Shown here: in pieces, positions 29,552-39,197 of the stretch
How the letters are laid out: each line of letters begins with the position of its first letter
Numbering within the stretch: position 1 is the stretch's first letter
Assembly (NCBI GenBank): GCA_027023265.1
Contig: JALVVV010000054.1
Span: 1 to 64,000, forward strand
Direction of reading: 5' to 3'
DNA from: DHVE2 group archaeon
GTDB lineage: Archaea > Thermoplasmatota > Thermoplasmata > Thermoplasmatales > Aciduliprofundaceae
Length of the DNA stretch: 64,000 bases
Position numbers and translations under genes: made by a program
Notes under the pieces: model-generated
Told to the model about the DNA's origin: nothing
What the model saw: the letters and a program-made list of their open reading frames with translations, nothing else
Databases searched by the model: none

Positions 29552-30397
29552 ATGGAAGCTATAAATGACGAAAAGGTAAGGGAGCTAAAGCTGAAAGCCA
29601 ATGAAATCCGCAAGTGGGTAATAAAAATGGTGTACGCTGCCCAATCCGGGCATCCGGGAGGGTCCTTGAGCGCCGCAGACATTTTAGCAGTGTTGTATTT
29701 TCATGAGCTGCATGTTGACCCCAAAAACCCCGATTGGCCACAGAGGGACCGTTTTGTTCTGAGCAAAGGCCATGCCTCTCCTGCTTATTACGCCGCTCTG
29801 GCAATGCGTGGATTTTTCCCAGAGGAAGAGCTTTTGAAGTTTCGCAAGGTAGAATCCTTTTTGCAGGGACACCCATCGCTCATGGTTCCCGGGGTAGATA
29901 TGTGTACCGGTTCTCTCGGACAGGGACTAAGTGCTGGAATTGGTATGGCACTCGCCGGCAAGATGGATTCTCTTGATTATCGGGTATATGTGCTTCTCGG
30001 GGATGGCGAGATAGAGGAAGGTAATGTTTGGGAAGCGGCCATGACTGCGGCCACCCGTAAGCTGGATAATTTAGTGGCCATCGTGGACAGGAACAAGATA
30101 CAGCTTGATGATTTCACCGACCGCATGGTTGAGTTAGACCCCCTTGAAGAAAAGTGGCGCGGATTCGGCTGGAGGGTGATATCAATAAATGGACACGATA
30201 TCGTGCAGATAATAAGAGCACTAAACGAAGCGAGGAAGACGGGTGGAAGGCCCACCGTGATTATTGCACATACCGTTAAGGGGAAGGGTGTGAGCTATAT
30301 GGAAAATACGCCTGTGTATCACGGTAAGCCGCCGCAGAGTGAGGAAGAATATGAGAAGGCTCTTAAAGAACTTGAAGAAGAGAGGCGAGGAATATGA
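29552..30397 (+). CDS. Transketolase, N-terminal subunit
   Basis: QSGHPGGSLSAADILAVLYF, RDRFVLSKGHASPAYYAAL, GSLGQGLSAGIGMAL, LGDGEIEEGNVWEAAM. Confidence 0.93.
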   Translation: MEAINDEKVRELKLKANEIRKWVIKMVYAAQSGHPGGSLSAADILAVLYFHELHVDPKNPDWPQRDRFVLSKGHASPAYYAALAMRGFFPEEELLKFRKVESFLQGHPSLMVPGVDMCTGSLGQGLSAGIGMALAGKMDSLDYRVYVLLGDGEIEEGNVWEAAMTAATRKLDNLVAIVDRNKIQLDDFTDRMVELDPLEEKWRGFGWRVISINGHDIVQIIRALNEARKTGGRPTVIIAHTVKGKGVSYMENTPVYHGKPPQSEEEYEKALKELEEERRGI

Positions 30398-31335
30398 ATT
30401 GGGATTACGAGTCTCCCAGAAAAGCTTATGGAGAAACTTTGGTTGAGCTGGGCAGGGAACGAGATGATATAGTGGTCATGGATGCAGACCTCAGCACAAG
30501 CACAAAGACTGCAATGTTCGGTACCGAATTTCCTGAAAGATTTTTCAACGTGGGGTTGCAGGAGCAAAATATGATGGGTATAGCCGCGGGGCTTGCAAGG
30601 TGCGGTAAAACAGTTTTTGCATCGTCTTTTGCAGTATTTGCCACTGGCAGGGCGTATGATCAGGTAAGACAGAGCATAGCATATCCTCGTTTAAATGTCA
30701 AAATTGTGGCTACGCACGGTGGTATTACTGTGGGCGAAGACGGCGCAAGCCATCAGATGATTGAGGATATTGGACTCATGTCCGGGCTTCCTAATATGCG
30801 CGTGATTGTGCCTGTGGATTCAAATGAGGTGCGTTCCGTGATAAGATTTGTTGCCTCTGAAGATGGGCCTTTCTACGTGCGTTTAACACGTACAGCTCTT
30901 CCAAATCTAACCGATGGGGATTTCAAGTTTGGAAAAGGTGCGGTTATGCGAGATGGTACGGACATGACCATAATTGCCACGGGTATAGAGGTTGGATATT
31001 CTTTAAAAGCAGCAGAGCTCCTTAAAGAAAAGGGAATCGATATGCAAGTTGTAAATATGAGTACAATAAAGCCTATTGATAGGGACATAATCATTAAATC
31101 TGCACGGGACACCGGATTGATAATGACCGTTGAAGACCACAACATTTACAACGGGCTGGGCTCTCGCGTTGCGGAGGTTCTCTCCGAAAACTATCCTGTT
31201 AGAATGTTGCGCCATGGTATGCGAGATATTTTTGGAAGAAGCGGAAGATGGGATACTTTGCTGTCTCATTACGAAATGGATGAAAAGGGAATTGCGAAAG
31301 TTGCCGAGAATTTTTATAAGGAGGTGAAATCTTGA
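30394..31335 (+). CDS. Transketolase, C-terminal subunit
   Basis: VVMDADLSTSTKT, FFNVGLQEQNMMGIAAGLA, ATHGGITVGEDGASHQMIEDI; 4-nt overlap with the upstream subunit. Confidence 0.93.
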   Translation: MNWDYESPRKAYGETLVELGRERDDIVVMDADLSTSTKTAMFGTEFPERFFNVGLQEQNMMGIAAGLARCGKTVFASSFAVFATGRAYDQVRQSIAYPRLNVKIVATHGGITVGEDGASHQMIEDIGLMSGLPNMRVIVPVDSNEVRSVIRFVASEDGPFYVRLTRTALPNLTDGDFKFGKGAVMRDGTDMTIIATGIEVGYSLKAAELLKEKGIDMQVVNMSTIKPIDRDIIIKSARDTGLIMTVEDHNIYNGLGSRVAEVLSENYPVRMLRHGMRDIFGRSGRWDTLLSHYEMDEKGIAKVAENFYKEVKS

Positions 31336-32135
31336 AGATTTTTATTGATACAGCAAGAATTAGTGAAATAAAGGAAGCGATATCTTGGGGGATAGTGGAC
31401 GGAATAACCACTAATCCTTCTCTTGTGCGCAAGGCTATGGAAACAGAGGGAAAAGGTAAAAAGATTGATGAGTACATTGAAGAGATTTTGAAAGTAGCAG
31501 GAGAGGACAGGCCTGTTAGTCTTGAGGTAATGAGCGTTGCATCAAAGGATATGGTAAGAGAGGCAGAGTTGCTTTACGATAAATTTAACGACATTGCCGG
31601 TAATGTTGTCATAAAAGTGCCGGTTAATACATATGCAGGACATTACGAAGGTTTAAAAACAATTAAGACACTGAGTGAGGAGGGCATCCCCGTGAACTGC
31701 ACCCTCATAATGACTCCTGAACAGGCCCTCCTGGCTGCGAAAGCTGGGGCAAAATACGTGAGTCCTTTTGCAGGGAGAATTGATGACTATATAAGAACCA
31801 TAAAACTCGGGCTAACACCAGGTAAAGATTTTCAAAAGGGAGATTACTACCCCTGGGACGGAACCGAAGTAGATGACAACGGAATAAGAAGTGGCTCTGA
31901 TTTGATTGAAAAAGTGGTCATGATTCTGGATAATTACGACTACGATACAGAAGTAATAGCTTCGAGTATAAGAAACGCGAGACAGGTGAGAGAAGCGGCG
32001 ATGATCGGTGCGCACATTGCTACAATTCCTTTCAACGTTCTTCAGGAAATGCTCCTGCACCCAAAGACCGAGGAAGGCGTGAAGAAGTTCAGCGAGGACG
32101 CGGAGAAAGCTAATTACGGGGAGATTTTCTCCTGA
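31332..32135 (+). CDS. Transaldolase / fructose-6-phosphate aldolase family
   Basis: MKIFIDTARISEIKEAISWGIVDGITTNPSLV, VIKVPVN, VNCTLIMTPEQALLAAKAGAKYVSPFAGRIDD. Confidence 0.93.
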   Translation: MKIFIDTARISEIKEAISWGIVDGITTNPSLVRKAMETEGKGKKIDEYIEEILKVAGEDRPVSLEVMSVASKDMVREAELLYDKFNDIAGNVVIKVPVNTYAGHYEGLKTIKTLSEEGIPVNCTLIMTPEQALLAAKAGAKYVSPFAGRIDDYIRTIKLGLTPGKDFQKGDYYPWDGTEVDDNGIRSGSDLIEKVVMILDNYDYDTEVIASSIRNARQVREAAMIGAHIATIPFNVLQEMLLHPKTEEGVKKFSEDAEKANYGEIFS

Positions 32136-32149
32136 ATTTTTCGATTAGC

Positions 32150-33127
32150 ATGCGCGTTCTTGTAGTGTATTACGGGGGGAAATCTACTTTTATCCAGAGA
32201 GATATTGATATTTTATCAAAGCATTTTGATGTGGAGGAAATATCTATAAAAAAAGCCAAGGATGTTTTCACCCTTGCAAAAAAAATAAAAAATAACGATG
32301 TGGTTTATATCTGGTTTGCAGGAAAGCACGCAGGGGTTTCTGTGTTTCTCGCTAAATTGTTTGGAAAGAAAAGTGTTGTGGTTGTTGGAGGATACGATGC
32401 AGCAAAAGTACCTGAAATAGGTTATGGATTATGGGCAGTTGGTAGTTTTTGGGACAGGTTCCTTGCTAAATACGCACTTAATAATGCAAGTAAGGTTATA
32501 TCTGTAAGTAAAAATCTGGTTGTTAATTTGAGAAAATACGTAAATATAACAAGGGATATTTCTGTAGTACCCACCGGATATGACCCGAATTTCTGGAATC
32601 CAGGAAATGTGAAAAAAGAAAATATTGTTCTTACTGTGGCACTTATAAACAGGGTTGAAAGAATAAAACTAAAAGGTATAGACCTGTTTCTGAAAGCTGC
32701 AAGATTATGCCCTGACATACGATTTTTAATAATTGGGGTAAAAGATGAAATGAGAAAGGAAGTTAATAAATTTGTAAAATCCGAAAATGTTGAAATTTTA
32801 CCCCCTTTACCACCAGAGGAGCTTCTAAAGTATTATCAAAAGGCTAAAGTTTTTGCTCTTTTATCGTTAAGTGAAGGTTTGCCAAATACTTTGTGCGAGG
32901 CCATGCTTTGCGGGTGCGTTCCCGTGGTGACCCCTGTAGGAGCCATGCCAGAGGTGGTAAATGGTGTGGGGTATATAGTTAGTAAAAAAGAGGAGGTTTG
33001 TGTAAATATTGCAAAAGCCCTTGATAATTTCCCAGAACTTAGTAAAATGGCCAGAGAACTAATATATTCAAATTATTCGATTTGGAAAAGGGAAAAATTT
33101 CTATTGAAATTGTTAAATGAAAACTAA
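32150..33127 (+). CDS. Glycosyltransferase family 4-like
   Basis: SVVPTGYDPNFWNPG, FALLSLSEGLPNTLCEAMLCGCVPVVTPVGAMPEVV. Confidence 0.88.
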   Translation: MRVLVVYYGGKSTFIQRDIDILSKHFDVEEISIKKAKDVFTLAKKIKNNDVVYIWFAGKHAGVSVFLAKLFGKKSVVVVGGYDAAKVPEIGYGLWAVGSFWDRFLAKYALNNASKVISVSKNLVVNLRKYVNITRDISVVPTGYDPNFWNPGNVKKENIVLTVALINRVERIKLKGIDLFLKAARLCPDIRFLIIGVKDEMRKEVNKFVKSENVEILPPLPPEELLKYYQKAKVFALLSLSEGLPNTLCEAMLCGCVPVVTPVGAMPEVVNGVGYIVSKKEEVCVNIAKALDNFPELSKMARELIYSNYSIWKREKFLLKLLNEN

Positions 33128-34110
33128 AGAGGAGGCATTTTGAGTATGAAGTTAAGCCATTCTATATTCAACTTAAGGATGCTAAACAGTATTCCGTTTA
33201 ACGCTTTTATTTTCATAGGATAATCCCCATAGTCTAAAGCTTTAATAAACATCTTTCTTGCTTGTTCCCAGTTTTTGTAATATAGTGCTTGCCTTCCAGA
33301 ATGAAAATATTTTCCTGCAATTATGTTGTTGTGATATTTTTTTAGTTCTTTTAGGTTGATGTTCAATGACTTTTTAAAGTTATCTGGGAGATTCATATAA
33401 AATTCTAAGGCATATCTTCGACCAGCAAGTCCTAATTCTATGTCTTTTTTTTGGCTTATTTGTGTGGAATGTCTTCTCCAATATCCAAGAACTTCTCCTG
33501 AAAAACAGAAATTTCCAATTTTTCCTAAATTTAACCATGTAGGATAATCTACAAAGGGAGTATAATCCGTTTGCTTAAAACCACCTATTTTTAATAAAGA
33601 ATCTTTAGTGGTCATAACTGTAACTGCTGGAATTACATTTTCATGAAGTACTTTTTTGAATAGCTCCACATGGCTTTTATTTAGGAGATATTCCGGATTA
33701 TCTGGGAAAAATTTAATTATGTTTCCGTTGGAGTTAGTAATCCCTACAACTCCCCACGTTAATACTACATCACGTCTCTCAAAACAGGTAATTTGTTTTT
33801 CTAGTTTATCATGTGGCCAAAAATCATCTCCTTCCAAAATGGCTATTAACTCCCCATTTGCATGTTTTAAAGCTTTATTGTATGTCTCATTAAGTTTCCA
33901 AATTCCCTTGTTTTTCTGTCTGTAATATTTAATTCTATCCTCATCGTATTTAGCAATAATGTCCGGTGTTTTGTCTGTTGAACCATCATCTATTATTATC
34001 ATCTCCCAGTTATCATATGTTTGAGCAATTACACTCTCTATGCATTTGGCAATGTATTTTTCATGATTGTAAGTTGGAGTTATTATTGAGACAAGTGGTT
34101 TTTTTTTCAT
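33124..34110 (-). CDS. Glycosyltransferase family 2
   Basis: PLVSIITPTYNHEKYIAKCIESVIAQTYDNWEMIIIDDGSTDKT, LEGDDFW. Confidence 0.92.
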   Translation of the reverse strand: MKKKPLVSIITPTYNHEKYIAKCIESVIAQTYDNWEMIIIDDGSTDKTPDIIAKYDEDRIKYYRQKNKGIWKLNETYNKALKHANGELIAILEGDDFWPHDKLEKQITCFERRDVVLTWGVVGITNSNGNIIKFFPDNPEYLLNKSHVELFKKVLHENVIPAVTVMTTKDSLLKIGGFKQTDYTPFVDYPTWLNLGKIGNFCFSGEVLGYWRRHSTQISQKKDIELGLAGRRYALEFYMNLPDNFKKSLNINLKELKKYHNNIIAGKYFHSGRQALYYKNWEQARKMFIKALDYGDYPMKIKALNGILFSILKLNIEWLNFILKMPPL

Positions 34111-34964
34111 ATATCTACCACTATTTCATAGGCATTTAAGAATGTCCTTAAAGCATCTTTCCAGTTGGGTAAGTTCAATCCAATTTTTTCCAATTTCGCA
34201 TTTTCAAGGGCAGAGAAAGCAGGTCTTTGAGCTAAGCGATTTAAATCATAGGAAGTAATTGGTTCCAAGGGAATGCTGCAGTTTATTATCTTTAAAATCT
34301 CCTTTGCAAACTCAAACCACGTGCAGTATCCGGAGTTTGTCATGTGATACACGCCATACCCTGGTTTAAGTTCAATGAGTTTCTTCAGTGTTTTTGCCAC
34401 GTCTACAGTGTATGTTGGACTCATTGTTTGGTCGTTTACTATTTTTAGTGGCTCTTTCCTTTTTGCTTTATCTATAATCCATTCTACAAAATTTCCTCCT
34501 TTTCCTCGAGCACCACCTCTTCCATAAAGACTTGCAACCCTTATTATATAATATTTTTTTGAATAATTCTGTGTGAAAATTTCACCTGCATATTTACTAA
34601 GTCCGTAAACATTAATGGGATTAGGTAAATCCGCTTCCGTATAGGGCACACCTTTTCTTCCATCAAACACATAATCCGTGCTAATATAAACATTAACTGC
34701 ATCAATTTCACTTGCAATTTTTGCAACATTTAAAGCACCAATTGAATTAACCGTAAACGCCTTTTCAGGATAATTTTCTGCATCATCGACCCTCACATAA
34801 GCAGCGGTATTGATAATCACATCAGGATTTATTTTTTTCAGTATTTTCAAACTTTCAAATTTGGTTACATCCACATCTTCATGAGTGAGGGGGACGGCAT
34901 TCTCAAAAGTGTCAACAAGGGCGCTCCCAAGCTGTCCGTTTGCACCGATTATCGCTATTTGCAT
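34107..34964 (-). CDS. rmlD: dTDP-4-dehydrorhamnose reductase
   Basis: IAIIGANGQLGSALVDTF, YISTDYVFDGRKGVPYTE, NVYGLSKYAGE. Confidence 0.92.
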   Translation of the reverse strand: MQIAIIGANGQLGSALVDTFENAVPLTHEDVDVTKFESLKILKKINPDVIINTAAYVRVDDAENYPEKAFTVNSIGALNVAKIASEIDAVNVYISTDYVFDGRKGVPYTEADLPNPINVYGLSKYAGEIFTQNYSKKYYIIRVASLYGRGGARGKGGNFVEWIIDKAKRKEPLKIVNDQTMSPTYTVDVAKTLKKLIELKPGYGVYHMTNSGYCTWFEFAKEILKIINCSIPLEPITSYDLNRLAQRPAFSALENAKLEKIGLNLPNWKDALRTFLNAYEIVVDI

Positions 34965-34970
34965 TTAGTA

Positions 34971-35531
34971 TCACCCAAACAACTGGTTGTTTTCTTTTAA
35001 CTCTTTTATATTTGGCCATTTTTTATCTTTATCGGAGACGAGGGGATTATCAATAGGCCAAGCGATATTCACCTCTGGATCGTTGTAAATCAGACCCCCT
35101 TCATGATCTGGCGCGTAAATATTGTCCACTTTATAAACCACGTCCGCATATTCACTTAGAACAAGGAATCCGTGAGCGAAGCCCCGAGGGATATACAGTT
35201 GGTATTTGTTAAACTCTGATAATATTGCACCCACATATTTTCCGAAGGTGGATGATGAAAGCCTAAGATCCACCGCCACATCGTAAATAACACCCCGAAC
35301 ACAGCGCACAATTTTTGCCTGCGCATACGGCTCTTTTTGAAAGTGCAATCCCCGTAATACTCCGTGTTTGGATCTGGATTGGTTATCTTGAACAAACTCA
35401 CCAAATATTCCTGCATTCTCAAAAACTTCTTTTTTGTATGTTTCCATGAAAAATCCCCGGGAATCTTCGAAAACCCGAGGTTTTATCAAAATCACATCTG
35501 GAATTTCTAATTTTTTAAATTCGAAGGGCAT
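34971..35531 (-). CDS. rmlC: dTDP-4-dehydrorhamnose 3,5-epimerase
   Basis: IKPRVFEDSRGFFMETYKKEVF, QDNQSRSKHGVLRGLHFQ, YIPRGFAHGFLVLSE. Confidence 0.93.
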   Translation of the reverse strand: MPFEFKKLEIPDVILIKPRVFEDSRGFFMETYKKEVFENAGIFGEFVQDNQSRSKHGVLRGLHFQKEPYAQAKIVRCVRGVIYDVAVDLRLSSSTFGKYVGAILSEFNKYQLYIPRGFAHGFLVLSEYADVVYKVDNIYAPDHEGGLIYNDPEVNIAWPIDNPLVSDKDKKWPNIKELKENNQLFG

Positions 35532-35533
35532 GT

Positions 35534-36538
35534 TTACCACCTCAATTTCCAAGGTGTTTTACTGAGAACTTTCTCATCTACAAGTTTTTCCCACCACTGT
35601 TTATTTTCCATGTACCATTTAACCGTTTTTTCAATTCCCGTGTTAAAATCATATTTTGGTTTCCAACCCAAGTGCTCTTTGAGCTTGGAGGAATCTATGC
35701 TGTATCTAATGTCATGACCTGGTCTGTCTTCCACAAATTCAATCAAGTTCTCATCTTTGTCCAGTATTTTTAGAATTGTTTTAACGATTTCTATATTTGT
35801 TTTTTCCTCTCCTGCAGAGATGTTGTATATCTCTCTTTTTTCCCCCTTTTCTAACACTTTTTCTATTGCTTCGCAATGGTCTAGGACGAAAAGCCAATCT
35901 CTTTTGTTTTCACCTGTACCGTAAACGGGTATTTTCATACCCATTGATGCCCTAATAATTGTTTTTGGAATTAGCTTTTCTGGGAACTGGTAAGGGCCGT
36001 AATTGTTTGTGCATCGGGTTATGGAGACATCTAAATTATACGTCCTTGCATACCCCAGCACAAGAACATCCCCTGCAGCCTTGCTTGCAGAATACGGGGA
36101 GGAAGGCATTAATCGATCTTCCTCGGTGAATGACCCATAGAGAATATCTCCGTACACCTCGTCTGTGCTTATGTGGACAAATCTGGTTTTAGGATTCACT
36201 TTTCTTATTGCTTCAAGAAGGGTTTTCACAGAGAAAATATTGTTGTCGACAAACTCTGAAGGATTTGAGATGCTTCTGTCCACATGGGATTCCGCCGCAA
36301 AATTAATTACCGCGTCCACATCTTTAATAACATTCTTCACTGTTTCAAAATCGCACACATCTCCTTTTATGAACTCATAATGCGGATTATCTTTCAAATC
36401 TTTAAGGTTGTCTAAATTTGAGCCATATCCGAGCTTATCGATGTTTATTATTTTCAGATCATCATGTTTTTTTAACATATATTTGATGAAATTGCTTCCT
36501 ATGAACCCTGCGCCGCCAGTGACTAACATTGTTTTCAT
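35534..36538 (-). CDS. rmlB: dTDP-glucose 4,6-dehydratase
   Basis: MLVTGGAGFIGSNFIKYML, FAAESHVDRSI, HISTDEVYGD, YSASKAAGD, TRCTNNYGPYQFPEKLIP. Confidence 0.94.
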   Translation of the reverse strand: MKTMLVTGGAGFIGSNFIKYMLKKHDDLKIINIDKLGYGSNLDNLKDLKDNPHYEFIKGDVCDFETVKNVIKDVDAVINFAAESHVDRSISNPSEFVDNNIFSVKTLLEAIRKVNPKTRFVHISTDEVYGDILYGSFTEEDRLMPSSPYSASKAAGDVLVLGYARTYNLDVSITRCTNNYGPYQFPEKLIPKTIIRASMGMKIPVYGTGENKRDWLFVLDHCEAIEKVLEKGEKREIYNISAGEEKTNIEIVKTILKILDKDENLIEFVEDRPGHDIRYSIDSSKLKEHLGWKPKYDFNTGIEKTVKWYMENKQWWEKLVDEKVLSKTPWKLRW

Positions 36539-36600
36539 TCGAACACCTCTTTTGCAGTATATTCGTAAACTATTAATACATTTTTCTCATAAAAGTAATA

Positions 36601-37476
36601 ATGAAAGCAATATTGATGGCTGGAGGAAGCGGCACGAGATTGTATCCCATCACCCTTGCTGTGAACAAACACCTTTTACCTATATATGACAAACCGATGA
36701 TATATTATTCTCTCTCTATACCTATGTTGGCTGGAATTCGGGAAATACTTGTAATATCTGATGAAGAAAGTCTTAAGACATACAAGAAACTCTTTAAAGA
36801 TGGGACGCAATGGGGCATTAGAATAGAATATGCTTCGCAGAATTCACCGCGAGGAATTGCGGAGGGATTAATAATAGGAGAAGAGTTTTTAGATGGAGAT
36901 TCGGTCTGTTTGGTGTTGGGGGATAATATTTTGTATGGTCATGATTTACAAAATCAGTTGAAAAAAGCAAGGGAAAAAGCAGAAAAAGGAGGAGCGGTGG
37001 TTATGGGGTACATGGTAAAAGATCCAGAGAGATATGGAGTCTTAGAATTTGATGAATCTGGAAGACCCACAAGGATAATAGAAAAACCAAAAAATCCACC
37101 CTCTAATTATGCTGTCATAGGTGTGTATTTCTACGACTCCGAAGCACCGGATATAGCTAAAAAAATAAAGCCCTCGTGGAGAAACGAACTCGAGATCACA
37201 GATGTAAATAATGAATATTTGAAGCGTGGAAAACTGGATGTTATAAAGTTGGGTCGCGGATACGCGTGGCTGGACACGGGTACGTACGAAAGTTTGCTTG
37301 ATGCTGGAATGTTCGTTAAAGCGGTGGAAGAGAGAATGGGCATGATGATTAGTTCCCCAGAAGAAATAGCCTATCGAATGAAATATATAAATAAAGAAAA
37401 ACTTAAGTTATTGAGGGAATATTTAAATAATACTTCTTATGGAGAATATTTATTAAAAGTATATAACACTAAATAG
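36601..37476 (+). CDS. rmlA: Glucose-1-phosphate thymidylyltransferase
   Basis: MKAILMAGGSGTRLYPITLAVNKHLLPIYDKPMIYYSLSIPMLAGIREILVI. Confidence 0.94.
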   Translation: MKAILMAGGSGTRLYPITLAVNKHLLPIYDKPMIYYSLSIPMLAGIREILVISDEESLKTYKKLFKDGTQWGIRIEYASQNSPRGIAEGLIIGEEFLDGDSVCLVLGDNILYGHDLQNQLKKAREKAEKGGAVVMGYMVKDPERYGVLEFDESGRPTRIIEKPKNPPSNYAVIGVYFYDSEAPDIAKKIKPSWRNELEITDVNNEYLKRGKLDVIKLGRGYAWLDTGTYESLLDAGMFVKAVEERMGMMISSPEEIAYRMKYINKEKLKLLREYLNNTSYGEYLLKVYNTK

Positions 37477-37601
37477 TAGTAATTGTTGTAAATAATAACA
37501 TTATATATATGGTAATCGTTTAGTTGATGTTTGTTATTTTTAAAGAATCCTCCATTGCAGCAGGGGAAAATATAATAAAACCAAATTACATGGGGCAACC
37601 A

Positions 37602-38240
37602 ATGGCGGACATAATAGAGGGAGTAAAACCCACTCGCATGCAGCTTCTTGAGATTCGGAAGAAGAGAAAACTGGCAGAAAACGGCCACAAGTTGCTAAGC
37701 GAAAAGAGAGATGCATTGATTTCTGAATTTTTCAAAATTATAGATGTTCGCAATTCACTCAGAAAGAAGGTCGAAAGTTCATTAAAAGAGGCTTTTTCTG
37801 ATTTAATTGATGCGGAAATGATAATGGGCAGGACTTCTGTTGTGGATGTTGCCCGGCAGATGGAACCTATGGACGAAGTGAAAACCACTACTATGAATAT
37901 AATGGGTGTGCTCACCCCTCAAATGGAAATGTTTTCAGATAAAAACCAGCTTGAGTACGGATTTTTGCATACCTCGGCAAAATTAGATGTGGCAACTCTG
38001 AAATTCAGGGATATTATGAGAGACATAGTAAAACTGGCAGAAGTGGAAGGCACAATAGAAGACCTTGCAAGGGAAATAGAAAAAACAAAGCGCAGGGTAA
38101 ATGCCCTGGAGCATATCTTTATTCCAAGGTTTAAAGCCACTGAGAAGTACATAGAGCTTGTTTTAGATGAGAGGGAACGCGAGGATTTCTTCAGGAGGAA
38201 GAGAATAAAAAGTATCCTGGCGGCGAGAAACAATGCTTAA
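37602..38240 (+). CDS. atpD: A/V-type ATP synthase subunit D
   Basis: VKPTRMQLLEIRKKRKLAENGHKLLSEKRDALISEFFKII, FIPRFKATEKYIELVLDEREREDFFRRKRIK. Likely start is the Met at 37602; the upstream ORF extension is unsupported. Confidence 0.9.
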   Translation: MADIIEGVKPTRMQLLEIRKKRKLAENGHKLLSEKRDALISEFFKIIDVRNSLRKKVESSLKEAFSDLIDAEMIMGRTSVVDVARQMEPMDEVKTTTMNIMGVLTPQMEMFSDKNQLEYGFLHTSAKLDVATLKFRDIMRDIVKLAEVEGTIEDLAREIEKTKRRVNALEHIFIPRFKATEKYIELVLDEREREDFFRRKRIKSILAARNNA

Positions 38241-38397
38241 ATCCATACTGAAACCACCGTCAAATTATGATATAGATGTAAAACGAAGGGTGAAGATATA
38301 CCGCTTACTCCTATACTCGCAGATTGCAGCTACTATTCTCATGGTGGTGGGCTTTATATTTTTCATATTAATTGTTGCCAAAATCATTGAGATTTAG
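38233..38397 (+). CDS. 54-aa single-TM protein translationally coupled to atpD
   Basis: ATG overlaps the atpD stop; translation MLKSILKPPSNYDIDVKRRVKIYRLLLYSQIAATILMVVGFIFFILIVAKIIEI*. Below the ORF-track size cut-off. Confidence 0.65.
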   Translation: MLKSILKPPSNYDIDVKRRVKIYRLLLYSQIAATILMVVGFIFFILIVAKIIEI

Positions 38398-38436
38398 GTA
38401 GAAATGTTTTTATCGTAGCGAAATTTCAGGCAAACT

Positions 38437-38841
38437 ATGAGTATGAAGGTAACAATGAGGCATATTGAAGGTATGAGATTTATTGGTGAGACAGATACAC
38501 ACTCAATCGTTTTAGAATCGGATTATTTAAATGTGCAAAAGGCTGTGGCGCCTATGGAGGCATTTCTTCTCTCCCTTGGAGGCTGCACAGGCATGGATGT
38601 TGTTGCAATTCTGATGAAGATGAAGCAACCTCCAAAAAAATTCAGGATTGAGATCGAAGGAGAGAGGGCACAAGAGCACCCTAAAGTGTACACCAAAGTC
38701 TATATTAAATACTATCTCGAAGGTGTGGAGTACGAAAAAGCGAAAAAAGCGGTGGAGCTTTCGCAAAATCGCTACTGCCCGGTAAGTGCCATGCTACGCC
38801 GCAGTGGATGCGAGATTGAATACGAAGTAATCGTGGATTAA
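38437..38841 (+). CDS. OsmC-family protein
   Basis: APMEAFLLSLGGCTGMDVVAILMKMKQPPKKFRIEIEGER, SQNRYCPVSAMLRR. Confidence 0.9.
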   Translation: MSMKVTMRHIEGMRFIGETDTHSIVLESDYLNVQKAVAPMEAFLLSLGGCTGMDVVAILMKMKQPPKKFRIEIEGERAQEHPKVYTKVYIKYYLEGVEYEKAKKAVELSQNRYCPVSAMLRRSGCEIEYEVIVD

Positions 38842-38987
38842 GTATCCATCAAAGTTAGCATTGCCCTTGCCATTGCAATCTTGGAGTCCCCATTCAGAAG
38901 CAAAAATGCACGTGCCATGGCTAACAATTCATTTTTTTGCCCCTCATCGATTATTTCAAATTGAGATACTTCAATAGCACTCATCAT
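38838..38987 (-). CDS. Small (49 aa) hypothetical protein
   Basis: MMSAIEVSQFEIIDEGQKNELLAMARAFLLLNGDSKIAMARAMLTLMDT, preceded by GAGAGG ribosome-binding-like sequence; 4-nt convergent overlap with the OsmC gene. Confidence 0.45.
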   Translation of the reverse strand: MMSAIEVSQFEIIDEGQKNELLAMARAFLLLNGDSKIAMARAMLTLMDT

Positions 38988-39197
38988 AGTTATTCCTCTC
39001 AACCATATTTTAAAAATGCTCCGTGGTAATAATCTCTGGAGATTTTCAAAGTTAAGAATGAGCCCCTCAGCCCGCCCGTCTCTCATCACCGTCAGCTAAG
39101 GCTGAACTCATCATCGGGGCATGGGGTTATGCATGCGCACATACTTATTTTTTGGGAATGATTTTGTAAATGTTTAATAAATGGATTCCATGTAAGG

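Noticed and set aside
37524-37601. N-terminal extension of atpD from the ORF start
   Set aside because: Family members start near the VKPTRM motif; Met at 37602 fits better.
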